DNA from: a bacterium | Lineage (GTDB): Bacteria; Patescibacteriota; Patescibacteriia; Patescibacteriales; JAGXOH01 | Assembly: GCA_021106995.1 (NCBI GenBank) | Contig: JAIOTG010000051.1 | Location: 1-9,279 of the forward strand | Direction: 5' to 3' | DNA length: 9,279 nt | In this document: positions 1-6,963 of the stretch, piece after piece | How positions within the stretch are numbered: the stretch's first letter is position 1 | How the letters are laid out: each line of letters begins with the position of its first letter | Made by a program: the position numbers and the translations under genes | Notes under the pieces: model-generated | What the model saw: the letters and a program-made list of their open reading frames with translations, nothing else | Told to the model about the DNA's origin: nothing | Database searches by the model: none

Positions 1-2060
1 AGGCGATCGTTGTAAGTACTGGAGAAAAAACAGAATTAGGCATAGTGGCTAAAATGGTAAAAACTGCAGAAGATTCTGAAACACCTTTACAAAAACAAAT
101 TATGAGTTTTGGAAAAATGCTTGGTGTTTTTTTGGTAATTGTAAATATTATTATTTTTGCTATCGGGATAATGACTGGGAAGCCTTTGTTTGAGATGTTT
201 TTAACTTCTGTGGCAGTTGTTGTCGCCGCTGTTCCCGAAGGCTTGTTACCGGCTATGACCGTTATACTTGCTATTGGTATGCAAAAATTAGCTAAACATA
301 ATGGATTGGTGAGGAAGATGGTAGCAGCGGAAACGCTTGGTTCAGTGTCTGTTATTTGTTCTGATAAGACAGGCACATTAACACAGGGAGAAATGAGAGT
401 TTGTCAAATTATAACCGAATCATCAAATATATCTCATGATGGTGAAAAGTTTACTGAAACTATTTATGTTAATGGTAGGGCTAGTCATGTTGTTGCTTTA
501 AAAATAGGGCTTTTAAGTAATGATGCAGTTATCGAAAATTCTGAAGAAGCACTTGTGAATTGGAAAATTATCGGTGACCCGACTGAAAAAGCTCTATTGC
601 TCGCAGGTCATTCAGCTGGTTTTTTAAAAGATGCTTTAGAGGCAGAAGAAGAGAGGATCGCAGAAATTCCGTTTGATTCAGAATATAAAATAATGGCCAC
701 TCTTCATAAACATCATGGACAGAAAGATAAAAAAAGTATTTCATATTCCAAGGGTGCTCCTGAGAAGGTTTTGGATTATTGTACATTTATAGATGTAGAA
801 GGAGTGAAAACGGAACTTACTGATAAAAAAAGAAAAGATATTTTTAAACAGCACAAAGAGTTAACTAGTAAGGGTTTAAGGGTTCTTGCGGTGGCGTATA
901 AAGTGAATGGTAATATTATTGCAACTGAAGATTTTACGCATGAAAATTTAAATGATTTTGTTTTTGTTGGATTAATTGCTATAAAAGATCCTTTGCGATC
1001 CGAGGCTAAAGAGACCATTAAAAAATGCCAAGAAGCAGGAATAAGACCAATAATTGTGACCGGTGATCATAGGCTGACAACAATGGCAATTGTGTCTGAG
1101 CTTGGCATAAAAATTGGAAAAGATAATGTTATGGAGGGGGCTGATTTGGATTGCTTGTCGGATGATGAACTTCAGAATGCAGTAAAAAAGGTTGTTATTT
1201 TTGCACGAGTAGAACCAAAACATAAAATTAGAATTGTAAATGCTTTACAGTTGAATGGCGAATCAGTTGCTATGACAGGTGATGGAGTAAATGATGCTCC
1301 AGCATTAAAAAAGGCAGATATTGGCATTGCTATCGGATCTGGAACTGATGTAGCTAAGGAGGTTGCAGATTTAGTTCTGCTTGATGATAATTTTGCTACA
1401 ATTTTAGAGGCTGTGAAAAGAGGTAGAAATACATTTATTAATATCAGAAAAGTATTATTATACCTATTAACAGATAGTTTTACTTCAATTATTCTTATTG
1501 GCGGTTCAGTGATTTTAAGATTGCCATTGCCTATTTTGCCAGTGCAAATTTTATGGATTAAACTAGCTGAAAGCGCTATGCCCGCAATGGCCTTAGCTTT
1601 TGATGAGATAGATGAGAAGGTAATGGAAAAATCTCCACGTAAAAAAGATGAACCAGTTGTAAGCAGGCCAATGAAAAAATTGATATTATTTTATGCCATT
1701 ATAATGGATATAACTTTGTTTATTATTTTTATAACATTTTGGAAAACGACGAATAATTTTGATTTAGCCAGAACAATCACTTTTGTTGGCCTTGGTTTTA
1801 GTTCGTTTTTTTATATTTTTACTGTACGAGGCTTTAGTGTCTCAGTTTTTAACATAAATCCATTTTCCAATAAATTGTTATTACTTACCGTTGTTTCTGG
1901 ATTAGTTATGTTGTTAATAGCGGTGTATGTTCCATTTTTTAATTATATATTACATACCGTGCCATTGGGAGCGAAAGAATGGTTTATTTTATTTGGTTAT
2001 GCAATATTAAGTATAGTAGTTTATGAGACTGGAAAGAAATTTACTATCGCACGTATTTAG
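1..2060 (+). CDS. Cation-transporting P-type ATPase (P2-like), 5' end outside window
   Basis: Membrane ion pump that couples ATP hydrolysis, through a phospho-aspartate intermediate, to cation transport. The reading frame is open from base 3, and the first codons already match the actuator-domain end (VVSTGEKTELG), so the GTG at 45 is internal and the true start lies upstream. About 685 residues are visible. In order: two membrane segments with PEGLLP (234-251), the phosphorylation motif DKTGTLT (363-383), N-domain motifs GDPTEKALL and KGAPE, then TGDH, then the hinge TGDGVNDAP (1275-1301), and roughly six C-terminal membrane segments. The catalytic machinery looks intact. The TM4 glutamate of PEGL is kept. 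In TM5 and TM6, residues that bind Ca2+ in SERCA are replaced: the TM6 NLVTDG stretch reads KLAESA (from 1560), so the ion is uncertain. It is followed after 48 nt by the phosphorylase gene on the same strand. No Shine-Dalgarno or start can be judged. Family confidence is high; substrate confidence is low. Confidence 0.95.
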   Translation, partial: AIVVSTGEKTELGIVAKMVKTAEDSETPLQKQIMSFGKMLGVFLVIVNIIIFAIGIMTGKPLFEMFLTSVAVVVAAVPEGLLPAMTVILAIGMQKLAKHNGLVRKMVAAETLGSVSVICSDKTGTLTQGEMRVCQIITESSNISHDGEKFTETIYVNGRASHVVALKIGLLSNDAVIENSEEALVNWKIIGDPTEKALLLAGHSAGFLKDALEAEEERIAEIPFDSEYKIMATLHKHHGQKDKKSISYSKGAPEKVLDYCTFIDVEGVKTELTDKKRKDIFKQHKELTSKGLRVLAVAYKVNGNIIATEDFTHENLNDFVFVGLIAIKDPLRSEAKETIKKCQEAGIRPIIVTGDHRLTTMAIVSELGIKIGKDNVMEGADLDCLSDDELQNAVKKVVIFARVEPKHKIRIVNALQLNGESVAMTGDGVNDAPALKKADIGIAIGSGTDVAKEVADLVLLDDNFATILEAVKRGRNTFINIRKVLLYLLTDSFTSIILIGGSVILRLPLPILPVQILWIKLAESAMPAMALAFDEIDEKVMEKSPRKKDEPVVSRPMKKLILFYAIIMDITLFIIFITFWKTTNNFDLARTITFVGLGFSSFFYIFTVRGFSVSVFNINPFSNKLLLLTVVSGLVMLLIAVYVPFFNYILHTVPLGAKEWFILFGYAILSIVVYETGKKFTIARI

Positions 2061-2108
2061 AAAATGTTTATATTAATTATTTTTTGAGTAATCTAAAAAA
2101 ATAAAGTT

Positions 2109-3881
2109 ATGAAAAAAAATAGAGATAATTTATTAGACGTTGCATATTTTTCAATGGAAGTGGCTATTGAATCAGACATGGCTACTTATAGCGGTGGGCT
2201 TGGAGTGTTGGCAGGCGATACACTGAAAACATTTGCTGATTTTGGATATACAGCTTTAGGAATAACACTTTTACATGAACATGGTTATGTAGAACAGGAA
2301 TTTGATTCAGAGGGAAGTCAGATATATTTCCCTGAAACATGGGGAAAAGAAAATTATTTAAGCAAGCTTTCTTTTACAATTAAGATTCCCTTTAAAGATC
2401 GCTTTGTTGTTTGTGCAGTTTGGCAGTATGAAATTACCGGTCAATTTGGTGACAAGGTTTTGGTTTATTTTTTAGATTCAAATGTTCCTCAAAATAATAA
2501 GTATGACCGCATATTAACAAGTTATTTATACGGAGGAGACGCACAGTATCGAATTTGTCAGGAGCAGATTCTTGGTTCAGGCGGCTTAATACTTCTTGAA
2601 AAATTAAAATATAATTCTGAAAAAGTGCGGGTTTATCATTTAAATGAAGGACATGCTTCATTTGTTGGTTTATCTCTATACCAACAATTAAGGAATTGCT
2701 TTAATACACAAGAAAAGGTTTTGGAGTATATAAATTCTAAGTTGGCGTTTACTACGCATACGCCTATTCCGGCCGGTCATGATCGTTTTATGATGACAGA
2801 TGTAAAAAAAGCACTTCCCAAAGATTTGCTCAAATTAATTCCTAAAGAAACTTTAAAAGGTGGTAAGCTTTGTATGACCCGCTTATCGCTTTATTTTTCT
2901 GGCGCAGTTAATGGTGTAGCCTTGACTCACGAAAAAGTTACAGAAAAAATGTTTCCGGAATATGATGTGATACCGGTAACAAACGGTGCATATCATTTAG
3001 AGTGGACGCATCCCGAGTTTAAAAAACTTTATGATAAATATATACCAGAATGGCGACAGGATCCAAGTTTTCTTAGAAGAGTCTTAGATATCCCTGGTAA
3101 CAAAATATGGAAAACTCACATGAAGTCTAAAAAGAAATTGATTAAATATGTTAATACAATTTCATCAAATAAATTTTCTGAGGATGTTTTTACTCTTGGT
3201 TATGCTCGTCGTTTCACGTCCTATAAACGCCCCACCCTTATACTGGATAATCTTGAAAAGCTCGAAAAGATGATTTTTTCTGTAGGCCGTTTGCAGATTA
3301 TATTTACTGGCAAATCCCATCCGCGTGATAAGCAAGGAGCCGATTTGATTAAGGAAGTTTTTCAGAAAATTCAAAAACATAAAAGAAAAATATCTATTGT
3401 TTTTTTGGAGGATTATAATATGAAAATGGCTATCAAATTAGTAGGGGGAGTTGATGCGTGGCTCAATACACCACTTCAAAAACATGAGGCCTCAGGTACG
3501 AGCGGAATGAAAGCGGCTTTTAATGCAATTCCTCATTTAAGTGTTTTGGATGGCTGGTGGCCAGAAGGATGGGTTGAGGGCGTGACGGGGTGGTCGATCG
3601 GGACAAATTTAAACAAAGCTAAGCTAGACGATAAAGCCACATGGAATTCAGAAGTTACGGATTTGTATAATAAATTATCTAAAGTGATTTTACCACTGTA
3701 TTATCAAGATCGTACAAGTTATATCAGAGTAATGAAAAATGCCATTGCTTTAAATGGATCATATTTTAATACCTATAGAATGATGAATGAATATGTGTCC
3801 AAGGTATATTTTCCTCTTGGAAAAAGATTTGTCGGCAACAATATACAAAACGAATATTCAAAAAACTCAAATGAAAAATAA
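2109..3881 (+). CDS. glgP: Alpha-glucan (glycogen/maltodextrin) phosphorylase, short form, GT35
   Basis: Cytoplasmic PLP-dependent enzyme that releases glucose-1-phosphate from the non-reducing ends of alpha-1,4-glucans. At 590 residues it is shorter than the roughly 800-residue classical phosphorylases; it starts directly at the conserved AYFSMEVAIESDMATYSGG block (about residues 12-30) and lacks the extra N-terminal domain of long relatives. Family landmarks are HLNEGHA (about 177-183), TTHTPIPAGHD (about 215-225), NGAYHLEW (292-299), ARRFTSYKRP (about 366-375), GKSHPRDKQG (about 401), and EASGTSGMK (460-468), whose Lys468 aligns with the PLP-binding lysine, followed by LDGWWPEG. All belong to the alpha-glucan phosphorylase branch that uses THTPxPAGHD and GTSGMK. 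The ATG at 2109 is the first start before the conserved block; there is no Shine-Dalgarno sequence. The 3' end overlaps the next gene by 11 nt, suggesting translational coupling. Context suggests glycogen or storage-glucan breakdown. I saw no missing catalytic residue. Confidence 0.95.
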   Translation: MKKNRDNLLDVAYFSMEVAIESDMATYSGGLGVLAGDTLKTFADFGYTALGITLLHEHGYVEQEFDSEGSQIYFPETWGKENYLSKLSFTIKIPFKDRFVVCAVWQYEITGQFGDKVLVYFLDSNVPQNNKYDRILTSYLYGGDAQYRICQEQILGSGGLILLEKLKYNSEKVRVYHLNEGHASFVGLSLYQQLRNCFNTQEKVLEYINSKLAFTTHTPIPAGHDRFMMTDVKKALPKDLLKLIPKETLKGGKLCMTRLSLYFSGAVNGVALTHEKVTEKMFPEYDVIPVTNGAYHLEWTHPEFKKLYDKYIPEWRQDPSFLRRVLDIPGNKIWKTHMKSKKKLIKYVNTISSNKFSEDVFTLGYARRFTSYKRPTLILDNLEKLEKMIFSVGRLQIIFTGKSHPRDKQGADLIKEVFQKIQKHKRKISIVFLEDYNMKMAIKLVGGVDAWLNTPLQKHEASGTSGMKAAFNAIPHLSVLDGWWPEGWVEGVTGWSIGTNLNKAKLDDKATWNSEVTDLYNKLSKVILPLYYQDRTSYIRVMKNAIALNGSYFNTYRMMNEYVSKVYFPLGKRFVGNNIQNEYSKNSNEK

Positions 3882-4647
3882 TCGAAAAACCAAAATAATT
3901 GCGACAGTTGGTCCTGCTTCAAAAAAAGCGGTTATTATAAATCAATTAATAAAATCTGGAGTAAATATTTTTCGTTTTAACTTAAAGTATGATACACCGG
4001 CTGGCCACAGTCGAAATATAGATGTAGTTAGAAAAGAGGCGCAAAAGTTAGGGCAAATAGTACAGGTCTTAATAGATTTACCACGCCCATTTTTTTTAAA
4101 AGGCAACGGTTTGGTGCTTGAGAAAGAACCGGATTATGTCGCTCTTTCTCATGTTAAGAAAGTGTCTAATATAACGAGATTTAAAAAATTTTGTAAAAAA
4201 AATAAATTAACTACAAATGTTATTGCTAAAATAGAGACCAAGGAATCTCTAAGTAATTTCGCTAGAATTATAAATGAAACCGACTCCTTGATGATAGCTC
4301 GTGGAGATTTGGGCAAATCAATACCAATCGAGCAAGTTCCATTCGTGCAGAAGGAAATAGTTTTAGCCTGTAATAAATCTGGGAAAATAGTTATTGTTGC
4401 AACTGAAATGTTATTATCTATAGTTTTAAATAAAGAACCAACTCGTGCTGAAGTTTCAGATGTGGCAAATGCAGTGCTAGAGGGGGGTGATGCCGTTATG
4501 TTGTCTGAGGAAACTGCAGTTGGTAAAAATCCAGTAGAGGCGGTCAGGATTATGAATAAAGTAATTATTGAGGCGGAAAATTGGCAAAAATTAGGGTATT
4601 TGCATATATTTTCAATAAAGAATAAAAAATTTATATTTGGAGCATAG
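3871..4647 (+). CDS. Pyruvate kinase-like protein, barrel only (B and C domains missing)
   Basis: A 258-residue homologue of pyruvate kinase, about half the usual 470. An in-frame ATG exists at 3787, but homology begins at KTKIIATVGPAS just after the ATG at 3871, which overlaps the phosphorylase stop by 11 nt, so I choose 3871. Kept: Arg35 and Asn37 (the RxN of RLNFSHG), AKIE with Lys120 and Glu122 (catalytic Lys and metal Glu), ARGDLG with Asp146 (metal), Thr178 of the ATQML block (here ATEML), and PTRAEVSDVANA (from 190). Lost: the DTKGPEIR motif, which reads DLPRPFFL (69-76), and the whole roughly 100-residue B lid domain, since only about 20 residues separate Asp69 from the next barrel strand. 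The Ser of SHG is Lys39, and the C-terminal domain is absent. The PEP/metal side looks preserved and the nucleotide/K+ side does not, so ordinary pyruvate kinase activity is doubtful. It may act on another keto-acid or PEP-like substrate, or be regulatory. The frame is open, with no sign of frameshift. Confidence 0.85.
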   Translation: MKNNRKTKIIATVGPASKKAVIINQLIKSGVNIFRFNLKYDTPAGHSRNIDVVRKEAQKLGQIVQVLIDLPRPFFLKGNGLVLEKEPDYVALSHVKKVSNITRFKKFCKKNKLTTNVIAKIETKESLSNFARIINETDSLMIARGDLGKSIPIEQVPFVQKEIVLACNKSGKIVIVATEMLLSIVLNKEPTRAEVSDVANAVLEGGDAVMLSEETAVGKNPVEAVRIMNKVIIEAENWQKLGYLHIFSIKNKKFIFGA

Positions 4648-4710
4648 TTTTTATAGTTTAGTTGTGTTTTAATTATTGAATTGAAGTTTGTTTTTGATTA
4701 AATAATTAAA

Positions 4711-4729
4711 TAATTAATTAATTAATTAA
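4711..4729. repeat. TAAT tetranucleotide tract upstream of the lipoprotein gene
   Basis: TAAT is repeated 4.75 times without interruption, preceded by imperfect copies back to about 4697. It lies 12 nt before the ATG of the lipoprotein gene, inside the only gap (94 nt) between that gene and the pyruvate kinase-like gene. No convincing -35/-10 pair or Shine-Dalgarno sequence is visible in this gap. The tract could be simple AT drift, or a length-variable spacer affecting expression. Confidence 0.7.
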
Positions 4730-4741
4730 CCTAGAAACAGT

Positions 4742-5602
4742 ATGTATAATTTAACGAGCATTTATTGGACGAAAAAACTATTTTTATTCGTAGTTATCCT
4801 TATTTTTATAACAGGTTGTTCTTCTACTAAGTCTTTATTTGGCCCATCTGATGGTGGAGATGATTCATCTATGGTCAATGATCAGTTGGATGAAGAATTT
4901 GGCGGTGAAGATATTGGTGATATTTTGGATGATTTTGAGGAGCAAGTTCAGGAAGATATTAATGAGTTTGATGAGGAAATAGAATCTCAGGATATGAAAG
5001 ATGCCTTGGATGATTTTGAGGAGCAAGTTCAGGAAGATATTAATGAGTTTGATGGAAAAATAAATGAAGATAATATGAGAGATGCTTTAGATGATTTTAA
5101 AGAGCAGATAGAAAAAGATTTTGATGATTTAGATACCAAGATTGATGATCAGGATATGCAAAGTAATTTAGATGATTTTGAGGTACAATTAGAAAAGGAT
5201 CTTGATGAGCTTGATGATAAAATAGAGGATCATTTTATGAAAGATGTAATAAGAGATTTTGAAAAGAAAGTAGAAGAGGATCTTGTGGATGATAAGCTAA
5301 AAGAGGAACGCCGAGGGGGGAGTTGCGATATGATAGCAAAAACATCAACTTGTATTGATTATATAGGATCATTTTGGACTGAGACGCAAATGAAATATAG
5401 CTGTAGTTATTCTGGAACATTTTCATTTGATTCATGCAAAACCGGTAGTATTGGTGGTTGTAATGTTGGTAAAGGTGGCTTTAATGATATGATAATTTGG
5501 ATGTATTCATATGGCGGTTCTCCGATTTCTAGTGACACTGTAAAATCGGCAAAGCCGGCTTGTGATATGAATCCTATGGGAACATGGGTTAATGCTAAAT
5601 AA
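4742..5602 (+). CDS. Lipoprotein with acidic 27-residue repeats and a C-terminal six-Cys domain
   Basis: I do not recognise a named family. The 286-residue product starts with a lipoprotein signal: Lys11-Lys12, a hydrophobic core LFLFVVILIF, then ITGC with the lipidation cysteine at 26, so it should be anchored on the outer face of the membrane. Residues 27-59 are a Gly/Ser/Asp-rich linker. Residues 60-194 are five tandem 27-residue repeats typified by DALDDFEEQVQEDINEFD, very rich in Asp and Glu, with hydrophobic residues 3-4 apart, so amphipathic helix or coiled coil. Residues 195-286 hold six cysteines (195, 204, 221, 232, 240, 274) with aromatic and glycine-rich spacing (TCIDYIGSFW, WMYSYGG), fitting a small disulphide-stabilised exported domain. 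No catalytic motif is seen. The ATG at 4742 is chosen because it gives a complete signal peptide; no Shine-Dalgarno sequence is visible. It could be an adhesin, spacer or cation-binding surface protein; function is unknown. Confidence 0.85.
   Translation: MYNLTSIYWTKKLFLFVVILIFITGCSSTKSLFGPSDGGDDSSMVNDQLDEEFGGEDIGDILDDFEEQVQEDINEFDEEIESQDMKDALDDFEEQVQEDINEFDGKINEDNMRDALDDFKEQIEKDFDDLDTKIDDQDMQSNLDDFEVQLEKDLDELDDKIEDHFMKDVIRDFEKKVEEDLVDDKLKEERRGGSCDMIAKTSTCIDYIGSFWTETQMKYSCSYSGTFSFDSCKTGSIGGCNVGKGGFNDMIIWMYSYGGSPISSDTVKSAKPACDMNPMGTWVNAK
4919..5323 (+). repeat. Five tandem 81-bp repeats inside the lipoprotein gene
   Basis: Units run 4919-4999, 5000-5080, 5081-5161, 5162-5242 and a degenerate 5243-5323, each encoding 27 residues in frame. 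Units one and two are identical over about 49 consecutive bases (from 4925 and from 5006, exactly 81 apart), while later units share mainly the protein pattern. This gradient suggests the first pair arose by a recent duplication. Confidence 0.9.
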
Positions 5603-5689
5603 TATTTTAAAATAAGTTTTATGATAAATAAAAATATGAAAAAGATATTACAAGAATATAACAGTTTATTATGAACGATATTAAACTTT

Positions 5690-5715
5690 TGAAATAATTT
5701 AAAGTCATTATTTCA
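5690..5715 (+). promoter_or_regulatory. Inverted repeat that competes with the downstream terminator hairpin
   Basis: TGAAATAAT (5690-5698) and ATTATTTCA (5707-5715) are perfect 9-bp arms with an 8-nt loop. The loop and right arm contain AAAGTCA (5701-5707), which is the left arm of the terminator-like hairpin next to it, so the two hairpins cannot form together. The layout resembles an antiterminator/terminator pair. In AT-rich sequence chance is possible. Confidence 0.45.
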
Positions 5716-5729
5716 GTTGACTTTTTTTT
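5701..5729 (+). terminator. Weak intrinsic terminator after the lipoprotein gene
   Basis: AAAGTCA (5701-5707) pairs with TGACTTT (5718-5724) across a 10-nt loop and runs straight into T8, then G and T6. The stem is short and AT-rich, so termination is likely partial. It lies about 100 nt after the lipoprotein stop and 200 nt before pyrF. Confidence 0.5.
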
Positions 5730-5931
5730 GTTTTTTAGTAAAGTTATCATACAAGATTGGCAAATCTTAGGAGGTTTAAGAAGGATTTGTTTTTATATTG
5801 AACATTGAAATTAATTTTAGGAAAATTGGTTTTTTTATTGGTATATAATATGGAGAAAGGAGGTAAAAACGTATAATTTTTAAATTAAATCTCAGTTTGT
5901 TTTGACTAAAAATAGAAAAGGAGAACTGGTT
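5730..5931 (+). promoter_or_regulatory. Leader/promoter region upstream of pyrF
   Basis: There is no credible gene in this part of the 329-nt gap 5603-5931. It holds a small hairpin (AAGATT 5753-5758 with AATCTT 5763-5768) directly followed by AGGAGG (5769-5774), an extended -10-like TGGTATATAAT at 5839-5849 without a good -35, and a near-perfect AAAGGAGGT (5856-5864) with no start codon at normal spacing, followed by TATAAT (5872-5877). The pyr promoter is probably here, but I cannot place it firmly. Confidence 0.4.
5916..5923 (+). promoter_or_regulatory. Shine-Dalgarno sequence that sets the pyrF start
   Basis: AAAAGGAG ends 8 nt before the ATG at 5932. This argues for that ATG over the TTG at 5902, which lies upstream of the site and would add ten residues with no family similarity. 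Confidence 0.75.
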
Positions 5932-6942
5932 ATGCATTTTGCGGATGATTTGATTGAAGAAATTATTAAAAAAAAGTCATATCTTTGTGTGGGGCTTGAT
6001 CCTCAGCTTAGATATATTCCTCCCCATATCAGAAGGTGGGCCGTGAAAGAATATGGGCCTGGTTATCGAGCGGTTGCAGAGGCTTTCATTATTTTTAATA
6101 TAGCCATTATTAATGCCACCTATCCGTTTGCACTGGCTTATAAACCGCAGATGGCGTTTTATGAGAAGTATGGACATCACGGAGTGAGAGCTTTTGAGGA
6201 AACACTCGCTTACCTTGATTCTATGGATTTGCTTTCCTTAACAACCGAGGATGCGAAGCGTGAAGATGGTGGTGATACAGCCGATGCTTATGCTGATGGT
6301 CATATGGGATTTGTTGATGTTATCGGGAAAAAAGGGGAGCTTATTCAGCTGCCATCTCCGTATAATGTCGGTGCAATAACGGTAACCCCATGGATTTGCG
6401 ATCCAAATTTTGACTCGTTTCTACGTGTGGCAAGTGAGAATGGTAAAGGTTTTTTCGTTGTAACCAGAACCTCTTTTAAACCCAATTCTTTCTTACAGGA
6501 TATGATTGACAAGGAGCCTGGTTTGCCTGCCTGGCAAGTTTTAGCTAAGGCTGTTAGCAAAATGGGCGAACCACTGAAGGGTAAAAGTGGTTATTCTTCG
6601 GTTGGTATTGTGCTTGGTGCTACACAGGGATCGGACGATGCTGAAATTATGAGAAAACTTATACCTTATGGGTTTAAATTAAAACCCGGATTTGGATTTC
6701 AAGGCGCTGGTCCAGATGAGGCCGTGGCGGGAATTAACGATGATGGATTTGGGATTCTTCCCAATAATTCTCGCGCAGTTAGTTTTGCCTGGCATCCGGT
6801 AGTACGGAAAAAACTCGGTTTGCCCGAAGATTTTGATCCAAGAGGTTTTACTGGGGCATCCGCAGATGTGGCGAAAGATTGCCGAGATAAACTCAATGCC
6901 GCGGTTGAAAAAAGAATCGGATTTTTGCCATGGAATAAATAG
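5932..6942 (+). CDS. pyrF: Orotidine 5'-phosphate decarboxylase
   Basis: Cytoplasmic TIM-barrel enzyme that decarboxylates OMP to UMP, the last step of pyrimidine synthesis. The 336-residue product opens with CVGLDPQ (the substrate-binding Asp of GLDP), then ALAYKPQMAFYE, then the catalytic block DAKREDGGDT (107-116), which keeps the Asp-Lys-Asp-Thr set of the DxKRxDxGxT signature. The phosphate-binding end is GFGFQGAG and NNSRAVSFAW. GLDP, KPQxAFYE and DAKRxDxGxT together fit the longer type 2 PyrF group. The protein is somewhat longer than typical members (about 270-310), mainly through a segment after the catalytic block (GHMGFVDVIGKKGELIQ) and the C-terminal region. A good Shine-Dalgarno fixes the ATG. 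The gene has visibly more G+C (48%, 52% and 47% in three hand-counted 60-base lines) than the phosphorylase or pyruvate kinase-like genes (25% in one line each), which may indicate transfer. The OPRT gene follows after about 20 nt. Confidence 0.95.
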   Translation: MHFADDLIEEIIKKKSYLCVGLDPQLRYIPPHIRRWAVKEYGPGYRAVAEAFIIFNIAIINATYPFALAYKPQMAFYEKYGHHGVRAFEETLAYLDSMDLLSLTTEDAKREDGGDTADAYADGHMGFVDVIGKKGELIQLPSPYNVGAITVTPWICDPNFDSFLRVASENGKGFFVVTRTSFKPNSFLQDMIDKEPGLPAWQVLAKAVSKMGEPLKGKSGYSSVGIVLGATQGSDDAEIMRKLIPYGFKLKPGFGFQGAGPDEAVAGINDDGFGILPNNSRAVSFAWHPVVRKKLGLPEDFDPRGFTGASADVAKDCRDKLNAAVEKRIGFLPWNK

Positions 6943-6951
6943 ACTATTATT

Positions 6952-6955
6952 GGAG
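6952..6955 (+). promoter_or_regulatory. Shine-Dalgarno sequence for pyrE
   Basis: GGAG lies 8 nt before the ATG at 6964 but only 2 nt before the ATG at 6958, so 6964 is the better start. Confidence 0.55.
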
Positions 6956-6963
6956 AAATGATT

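Noticed and set aside
45..100. GTG at 45 as the start of the P-type ATPase.
   Set aside because: The frame is open back to base 3 and encodes the conserved actuator end VVSTGEKTELG, so the gene is cut by the window edge.
3787..3870. Earlier ATG at 3787 for the pyruvate kinase-like gene.
   Set aside because: It would add 28 residues that lie inside the phosphorylase coding region and have no kinase similarity; the family N-terminus begins right after the ATG at 3871.
4648..4741. A frameshifted remainder of the pyruvate kinase C-terminal domain.
   Set aside because: The gap is only 94 nt of AT-rich repeat with no recognisable domain sequence in any frame, so the domain is truly absent here.
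5235..5435. Minus-strand open frames inside the lipoprotein, phosphorylase, ATPase and pyrF genes.
   Set aside because: They are antisense to well-supported genes, have no domain pattern and follow from codon bias of the real strand.
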